Source: Eublepharis macularius
Taxonomy: Eukaryota > Chordata > Lepidosauria > Squamata > Eublepharidae
DNA: 64,000 nt
Direction: 5' to 3'
Assembly: GCF_028583425.1 (NCBI RefSeq)
Contig: NC_072797.1
Location: 23,284,001-23,348,000 of the forward strand
Part shown: positions 57,201 to 64,000 of the stretch, piece after piece
Layout of the letters: the number at the start of each line of letters is the position of its first letter
How positions within the stretch are numbered: position 1 is the stretch's first letter
Notes under the pieces: generated by a model
Database searches by the model: none
Told to the model about the DNA's origin: nothing
What the model saw: only the letters and a program-made list of their open reading frames with translations
Translations under genes and position numbers: made by a program

Positions 57201-58670
57201 AACAAACAGAAAGCCGGAGAAAGTGACGTCCGGCGACTGAAAGAGAAGCGCCTCCTCTCGGTTTGTAGAGCCGGCCAGAGCGGAGAAGGGGAGCGAGGGA
57301 GCGGGCAACTTGCCGGCTAAGCCAGGCTGAGGAGGCGGCGGCGGCCGCAGCGGCCGCCTCAGAAGGTGCAGGCCGCGAAAGGGGAGGCTGTTGGCGTTTG
57401 GCGCCGGTGGAGGGAGTCATTCCTCCCGCTGCACTTCCGGTCGGCATTTTGTTCTGTGAGGGAGCCCGAGCGCCGCTCCACACTCGCGCAGGCTTCGCGG
57501 CGGCCCCCCCTCCTTCTCCGCGCCCCGCTCTGTTTTTTCTTCATCTTCTTCCCTCCCTTTCCCCTTCTTCCTCCTCCCTCCCCGGTACCGTCTCACCGTC
57601 GCCCCGGCCGTCCCCTCCCTGCCCCGCCCCGCCACAGGGAGGAGGAGAAGGAGGCGGTGACGGCGGAGAAGGAACAAGCCGCGGCAGAGGAGACCCCCCC
57701 CCCCCGCGCCCGGCCGCCGTCCTCCTCCTCCTCCCCTCGCTCCTCTCCTCCCTCCCTCCCTCCCCGGGTTGGTGGCTCGTGAGGTGTTTATCGAATCCGG
57801 TTCGGCCCGGCCTGTGTGGATGTTGTGGGAGAAGACTTGAGGGACCCGCTCCGGCCGCGCGCTCTCCCGCTCCCCCCTCTACATGTTCGCTGCACTGAGG
57901 AGGAGACGGAAGAGGAGCCAGCCCCCCTCCCGGCCCGGATTATTGTTGTTATATTATCTCCCCTCCTCCTCCTCTCGCTCCGCGGCGGCCCAGCGGCGGA
58001 TCCTCTGAGGAGGGAGGGGGGCGGATTTTTTTTTCCTCCTTTTTTTTCTCCCCCACCCCGGCTTGGATCCAGGCGGCGTTTTCCTCAGGTAAAAAGAGAG
58101 AGAGAGAAACCCTTCCCCGCTCTTCCCCCCTTCTTCGGGCTTCCTTTCCCCCGGCGGCGAGAGAGGCTTCGAGCTGGGCCTTCTCTCAGGCCCAGGCAGG
58201 GATTAGCCTTTTCGACGGGGTGGTGTGTGTGAGGGGGAGAAATCATGAGTGGCAGCCGGGCCGAGGGAGGAGGAGGAGGAGGAAGGACCGGGGGGGGGGG
58301 TGTTTGTTTCTCCCCGTCCTTCCTCCTCCTCCTCCTCTTGGGGCTTGGCGGATGAGGAGAGAATGGTTCCTCCCGAGCTTGGCGGAGAAGCTGAGGCCCG
58401 GAGGAGGGCGCAGGCCCGGCGGCCAGCGCTTCCACTCCAGCTCGGGGATTCGGAGAGGCGAAGTGGCTTGCTCGGTGACAGGCCTCGGCGCCCGAGAGAG
58501 GGAGGGAGGAAACAATACAGTGCAAACAGCGGCTGGGCACCCAACCTGGGGCCTATTTACAACTTGGGGAGGGGAGCTGGGGAAAGAAAAAGTCCCAGCC
58601 AAATCCGGCGGGTGGGAGAGCAGCGAGAGAAAGAGGGAGGCGCACGCACGCACGCACTTCGGTGTGTATA
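57201..58670 (+). promoter_or_regulatory. CpG island, probable housekeeping-type promoter
   Basis: About 1.4 kb of very GC-rich, CpG-dense sequence that ends abruptly near 58670. Visible sites: a near-CRE GTGACGTCCGG (57224-57233 region), an ETS-type CACTTCCGG at 57432-57440, and GC boxes GCCCCGCCCCGCC at about 57621-57633. No TATA box is seen. I infer a transcription start near 57430-57470 for a plus-strand gene. A divergent minus-strand transcript is possible. The long open frames on both strands here result from the lack of A/T and are not believable proteins. Confidence 0.8.
57445..58088 (+). other. Probable non-coding first exon (start approximate)
   Basis: The island contains a good splice donor TTTTCCTCAG|GTAAAAAGAG, with the exon end at 58088. 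Upstream frames of up to about 160 codons have low-complexity Pro/Arg/Ser content. No frame continues convincingly into the donor as a coding start, so I read this as a 5-prime untranslated exon of roughly 0.6 kb. The gene is not identified. The start is inferred from the ETS site only. Confidence 0.45.
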
Positions 58671-61600
58671 ATCGGCAAACAACTGCATCTTTTTAAGCGT
58701 TGCTTGCACAACCTCGTCGTTCTGACGAACTCCTATACACGTTTGTGTGTGTTTATATTGCTGGGGAGGGTAATATCGCTGGCTTTTAAAAAAAACTTTT
58801 GGGCTTGTGTGTATTTGTGTTGATTCGATTAAAAGCCCTAGTTCTTGCTCAAGGGCTTTTTAGAGAGAACCCTTTGAACGTGTTTGTTTGTGTTGGTTCT
58901 AATAAAAGCGCTGGTTCTTCTTCAGAGGTTGACAGGCACACCTGCACGACTCAGGAAAAGGTATAGGGACTGGCTATTCTCTTTCTGTAAAGGAGAAAGA
59001 TACATTTGATACAAATGTTTCACAAGGGAAAACAATTGCCTACTAACAACTTAGTAGGAAAGGGAAAGTGTAGTTTGACACTTTAAGGGACAAAGTGAAA
59101 CCTGGAATTTCTTCTCTGAAATTGGGGCCCTCAGGGCTGCGAATCGAAATTTGCTGATGTGGGAGTGAGACCCACTGAATTGATGGTTCTTAAGGATAAA
59201 TGTGGTTACAATGAGGTGAGTCAAAATTGTGCAAAATTAGACTGTTAGAACCATACTTCCTACAGAAGCGGATCTGTTTTAAAATCTAGAAAGTATTGTT
59301 AGTCTGTACTATGTGTATAGTTGTGTGATACTTTTACAAATCAAATATCTGGAATTTTGTTAATCTTTTAAAGTTATCAGTGGGAGTTAATATTTTTGGG
59401 GAAAATATGTAGTATGCCTTAGAGTGTCTTAGCGAATTGTAAGTGTTCTCTAATAAACCAGATTGTTTTGCATAACTCTGAAGAGTTGTGTTCTTCAGAC
59501 TAGTTCGTACTACTAGTTGCCAAATGAAATCTTTCAGTGGTAGAACAGAACAATATTTCATCATGCATATCTCTCATTATGACGCTGTTGGTGTTGTAGT
59601 TCAGGAAGGAAGCTGGCTCCTATTTAGCACATCTCATCAACAAAGTAACTTTTTTTTGTTGCTTCAGTTCTTATTGCTGATCAGAAAGTGCTATTCTGCC
59701 TTTATGGCCCCTGATACATGTTTAAAGGGGTGAAGTTAATATAGCTGTCACGTAGAAGGCGTGTTTTTAATGCTGTAAATCCGTGTAGTAGTCAGTAGCG
59801 TGTCCGTGATTTGTATTGGTCAGGCAGCAGTTTGAATTTTAAAAAGCCTGAAGATCCTGCTGAGCCCCAAACCCGGCCTCCCTCCCTCCCACTAATCTGC
59901 CATTCCTGTCTTTGTGCTGCCTGGGCCTGTTAGACACTGTTTGCACCAGGGCCTCAGGCCTATATGCACGGGAGAGGAACCATTTTCATTTTGAAAAAGC
60001 AGTTTTTATTTTTGAACTTTATGAATTTCTGAATGAGCCATGAGTTGTTTCTAATTTTGCTTTGGTGTGTGGATAACTGAATTTTCCTTTTCTTTAAGGC
60101 TGTGCTGTGCAGAGGCCAGTTGTAGTTCCAGTTTGTAGTAAAGAAAGGACTGGGCAGAAAATAGTTGTACTTGAGTGTTTTTCATCATTGGAAAGTGACA
60201 CACGATCTAATGATACTTTTGTTGCTGAAGTTACACAAGCATGGATCACTTAAGTAACAATAAGGTTGTTCATGTTTGCATTCTGTATATATTTTCTGGA
60301 AATTATTTATTTTAATTCCAGATTTGATTAAGAACTGATCTCCTGATTTATATTCCCTTGAGTGTTCTCATCAAAACAAGGCTTAATATTGAAAATTTAA
60401 CACCTTCAATCCAGACATTTATTTTCTTAAATGTGCACTGTGATCTGGACCATTAAATTTAAAAAATCTGTTAAGATAACTGAACAGTACCAGTGTTGTT
60501 TTAAATATCAGCCTGTGTTTGTGTGCATGGGGAAAGGTTTGAGGAGACGTCTGTAGGATTTAATATGCTGTTTTCTTGGTTAGGCGTATTTGTGTATTAG
60601 CTAGATCTAATAAATAGTGTTTCTGTTTGATTTTTTGTGGTTTTACACATATTTGGACTTCAAGTTTTGTGATTCTTTAACAGTGACATCCTGTAGGGGA
60701 AAAATGGAAGCTTTATGTAAGAGTGTATTATCAAAGTACAACAAAACTTTTCTAATGTTGCAACTCTGGTTATTATTAGATTGAAACTGATTCATTCACA
60801 TTGAAATTAATGGGAATAATATGGTTAGAATTACTTGAATAGATTGTAGATTGTATTTGGTAAGCCTCGTGTTCTTTAACTGAAAGGGAGGGGTCCCCCT
60901 CCATATTCCTGTAGGCATTTGGGAATAGTAAGTTAGTGATAGTTCTGCAAATAGCATCTGTAAGGGTTTTAAATGTACCAATAGTTTGCCCTAAAATTGA
61001 TGTAAAACTGAAAATTATTTTAAAAATAATTAAATTTAAGGTATTTGTTTAGTCTAGCATATTGTAGTACCATTTAATTATCTTAATTTAAGAAAATGAA
61101 CGTTCATAAAGTGGGCTAAAAGTGCTGGCACTTGACCATAATATGCTCATACACTTTAGCACCCCATTTATTTTGGTGGGATAAATTAACAGCGTGAAGT
61201 AAGTGTGGAGTCATGGTCCTTACATGCAATCAATCTAGGTCAAGGACAATGCCCCTTTCATGTATCTGGTGCCTAGGACAAAGCACCTTTAATCCTGAAT
61301 GGGAGCACTAGACCTGCTGCTCTATAAATATGACAATGCTAGTTATTGCTGAGTATATTAAAGTTTTCTTTGAAGGGATAAATGATTTAAGGCATTTAAC
61401 ATGCTGTAGTATTTTGAGGTTAGTCAGTTAATGCAGAACATGATAATACAGAATTCTTGGAGTTTATTTATGTTAGTCTGTCTAATGAAAGCTATAAAAG
61501 GTGAACAGAATTAATGAAAATAATCAATAGGTTCTTTTGAAGAGTGAGCCCTAGATTTTTGCTGGAGAAGTCTTTTGCAAGTTAGTGACCTTCTAAGTAC

Positions 61601-62603
61601 TTTGGAGGGGGGAGATTGTAATCCTAAGCATGTTACTTACAAATAAGTTCAGCTGGAATTTTAATGACATTTCTATATGTTCAGGTGAGGGTTGGAGTTT
61701 TTTGTTGTATGCCACTTTAAGTATACGTCTAGTAGCTGTGGGCAGGGCTGAAAAAAATCCCATGTGGCTGGTGTCTAGGAATTTGAAGTATTTGTTCACC
61801 CTAGCAGATCTCTAGTGTTTAAAAATTGGATGTTGGCTGTTGAACATTTACTGTTGCTTGGGAATAATAGTAATTCTGGCATGGTTTTTTTCTTGTTACA
61901 TTTCTTTGGGTATACTGCCACTAAGAGACTATGCTTTTAATCAACCCTGAAAATTACTGTAGTTAAAAAAAAATTAGCCCATGTGCCTATGAAATCTTTA
62001 TGGCACAGTGATGGCCAAAAAGCAATTATTTTTATGTTTATAAAGCTTTCCTGATTGATCACTTCCTGATCACTGAATCTTGGTGTGCATGTATGTGTGT
62101 AAAATTCCTTAAAGTTACTGTGAAAGTTCAATTCACTTTCTGATCATGTATATTATAGATGCTGCTGCATTTCTCTTTCAGACCAAATCAAAACCTGACT
62201 CAGCCATGTGATGAGCTACCAAGGAATAATTGCCTCTGTCTTTTCTATTTTGAAGCATAAAGAGTCAGTATGTCCTTAAATACTTTAGAAAGAGAAAACC
62301 TGTACACACAATCTCTGTTGTGTGGGTCTGTGTTTAATACAAGGTCAGGCATCTCTTTCTTGCTTCTAGCAATAAGAACCAATAACCTAACAATTGATCT
62401 TGGCTACAGAGGATTCTGTCATTGGTCTTTCATAGCAGAGAGATTGCCCCCAGGCATTTTCTGGGGCAGCATTTTGCATCAGGTTAGTTGAAAATGGCAA
62501 GACTGTCAGAAATATTTACAAGAATTGTAAGGTAGTTTGGGGCATGAGATGTTTGAGGGTAAAGAGTGGACTTGCAAATGGATATTCACTTGTGCTGACC
62601 GAC
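58089..62603 (+). other. Probable first intron, repeat-poor
   Basis: From the donor on, the sequence stays GC-rich to about 58670 and then becomes AT-rich. No SINE, LINE or MITE is recognisable between 58700 and 62600, in contrast with the repeat-dense 1-57 kb. No exon-like frame flanked by splice signals stands out. Confidence 0.45.
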
Positions 62604-62725
62604 AAGATTTTTAGGGTATAAGCTTTTGAGAGTCAAAGCTGCCTTCTTCAGAGTATCTGAAGGTGCTGCTGGACTCAAATCCTGCTGTTCTAGTGCAGAT
62701 CAACACTGCTACATACCTGAAAGGT
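62604..62725. mobile_element. Penelope-like repeat with inverted first half
   Basis: GGGTATAAGCTTTTGAGAGT then CAAAGCTGCCTTCTTCAGAG is the motif half on the minus strand. It is directly followed by AAGGTGCTGCTGGACTCAAA and GCAGATCAACACTGCTAC, the second half on the plus strand. So the first half is inverted relative to the second. Confidence 0.75.
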
Positions 62726-62759
62726 ACTTGTGGTGAATAGCAGTTGCCCCTAAATGACC

Positions 62760-62902
62760 TTATGCTTGTTTTCAACTTTATGCATTCCATATCCTGTTGC
62801 TTTATTTATTGAATTGTCCTGGCCGTTGATCGCATTGTCTCACACTGTGTAATCCTCCTTGAGTCTCAATGAGAAAGGCAGACTATAAATAAATAAAAAT
62901 AA
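62760..62902 (+). mobile_element. LINE 3-prime end (L2/CR1-like)
   Basis: CCTCCTTGAGTCTCAATGAG then AAAGGCAGACTATAAATAAA with an A-rich tail. Sister of 8000-8130. Confidence 0.65.
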
Positions 62903-63941
62903 GTTTAGAATGGCATATCAACTGAGCACTCAGAGAAGCTGCATTTTAATAACAGTGAAATCCCTTTGTTTTAAACTTTTTTTGTCTTAAGTCTTTAAGG
63001 CAGAAGAGAAAGAGAAAGTCATTCATGCACTTTTGTAAGTCAGTATCTTGTACAAGTACAAGGCTGTGTTTCCTTTCTTACCTCTCTGTGATCAGCTTTC
63101 TCCTCCAAAGTGCCTGTCTCGTTGGAAAAGTTGGAGGCCCTACCTGGCTCTTTGTGTGGCTGGGCAAGTGCAGCATTGTGGAATTTTAGCAAATGCAAGA
63201 GTCTTACTCAGTGGTTTTTCTTTGCATTCTGACCTAAGAAGGTATAGAGGGAACTCTGAGAGCTATTGTTTTGTATCATTGCTGCAGTGGCCTGGACTTT
63301 ATGATGAAACCCACAGTAGGTGCATCTGTTTGCACTGGAATGGAATAGCCAGGCAAAGATTATTTTGTGAATTTTTCTTTCTGTGTTTTTTGTAAAAGAC
63401 AAAACTGTGTACAATAGAGTGAAATAATGATTCTTAAACCTTTGGACTATAAGACGATAGGTGGTGAAGAAATGGCTGAAACCTTTTCCATAGTAAACAC
63501 TGAATTGTGGAAAATTGAAACACAAATCTTTCTGCACCTGTGCTGAATGTGTGGAGTGAAAGTATTGCTTGGCAGTAAGTAGTTGGTGTTGATTTCTATG
63601 TATTTTAGTACTTTAGGTCTCTTTGAGGAGAAAAGTGATCTAAAAAATAAAAACTCAAATTAAATCTAACCTGTGAGATGACCTGGCGTATTTTCTAGAT
63701 ACTTTGCTGATAAAATTTCTGATCTAGCTTGGGCAACACATTCAATACACAGCTTATGCCAGCAATATCAGGAGCATTCTCTGTGGGATTTCTATGGATA
63801 GTTTTGGATTGTTCTTCCTGACTGATGTGGACAGGGTCTTTGAAGTTATAAAGTTTCCACTAAAAATCCTTGCCCTTCTGAGCTACTAAAACTTGTTGGG
63901 AAACCCACTATCCAGGATAATTCATACATCACTAATAGAGA
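62903..63941. other. Intronic sequence, no feature
   Basis: Frames at 63048-63537 overlap on both strands and contain no recognisable domain. Nothing is supported. Confidence 0.5.
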
Positions 63942-64000
63942 GGTTTAGGTTGCCGTGTTGGTCTGCAGTAGAACAGTAGGATTTGAGTCCAGTGGCACCT
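63942..64000 (-). mobile_element. Penelope-like repeat cut by window end
   Basis: GTTGCCGTGTTGGTCTGCAG, then GGATTTGAGTCCAGTGGCAC is the family's distal end in minus orientation. The copy continues past 64000. Confidence 0.8.

Noticed and set aside
57366..57898. Long overlapping open frames in the CpG island (up to about 166 codons, both strands)
   Set aside because: Low-complexity Pro/Arg/Ser/Gly content caused by GC richness and lack of stop codons. Similar frames occur on both strands.
58085..58696. Minus- and plus-strand frames over 130 codons downstream of the donor
   Set aside because: Same composition effect. No domain, no splice-compatible continuation.

Overview
The window looks like nuclear DNA of an amniote, most probably a squamate reptile and plausibly a gecko. 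The evidence is the repeat content: tRNA-headed SINEs with A and B boxes, a 5S-rRNA-derived SINE, CR1 and L2-like LINE remnants, Penelope-like fragments, and many non-autonomous DNA transposons (hAT copies with 8-bp target duplications, MITEs with 3-bp duplications). No bacterial-style gene, operon, tRNA gene or CRISPR array is present. The long open frames are chance frames, repeat frames or GC-rich shadows. I recognise no protein-coding exon.

Layout. 1-57 kb reads as intergenic or very long intronic sequence built from nested repeats. Clear strata: a 3-bp-TSD MITE inside a Penelope-like inverted repeat (8.1-9.4 kb); a hAT element inside a SINE (13.0-13.5 kb); a probable solo LTR inside a SINE (16.2-16.7 kb); a MITE, a SINE and a short palindrome inside one CR1 LINE (22.0-24.0 kb); a MITE inside a hAT MITE (29.5-30.0 kb). 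A 21-bp minisatellite with alternating units lies at 4.2-4.4 kb. A GC-rich block with palindromes and divergent tandem units lies at 24.0-24.9 kb. A Penelope-like fragment with a 12-bp target duplication lies at 42.4 kb.

57.1-58.7 kb is a strong CpG island with GC boxes and an ETS-type site. It is probably the promoter and long non-coding first exon of a plus-strand gene, with a good splice donor after 58088. The gene cannot be named because its coding exons lie beyond the window. 58.1-64 kb is then its first intron, AT-rich and repeat-poor.

The most interesting signals are RNA-like motifs in two retroelement families. The 42.4-kb fragment carries, on the minus strand, the order CUGANGA - stem - GAAAC-GUC seen in hammerhead ribozymes of Penelope-like elements. 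A second family, with about nine copies here, shares CUGANGA - stem - GAAA, and different copies use different but still complementary stem sequences. Several of its copies are arranged as inverted dimers, as Penelope-like terminal repeats can be.
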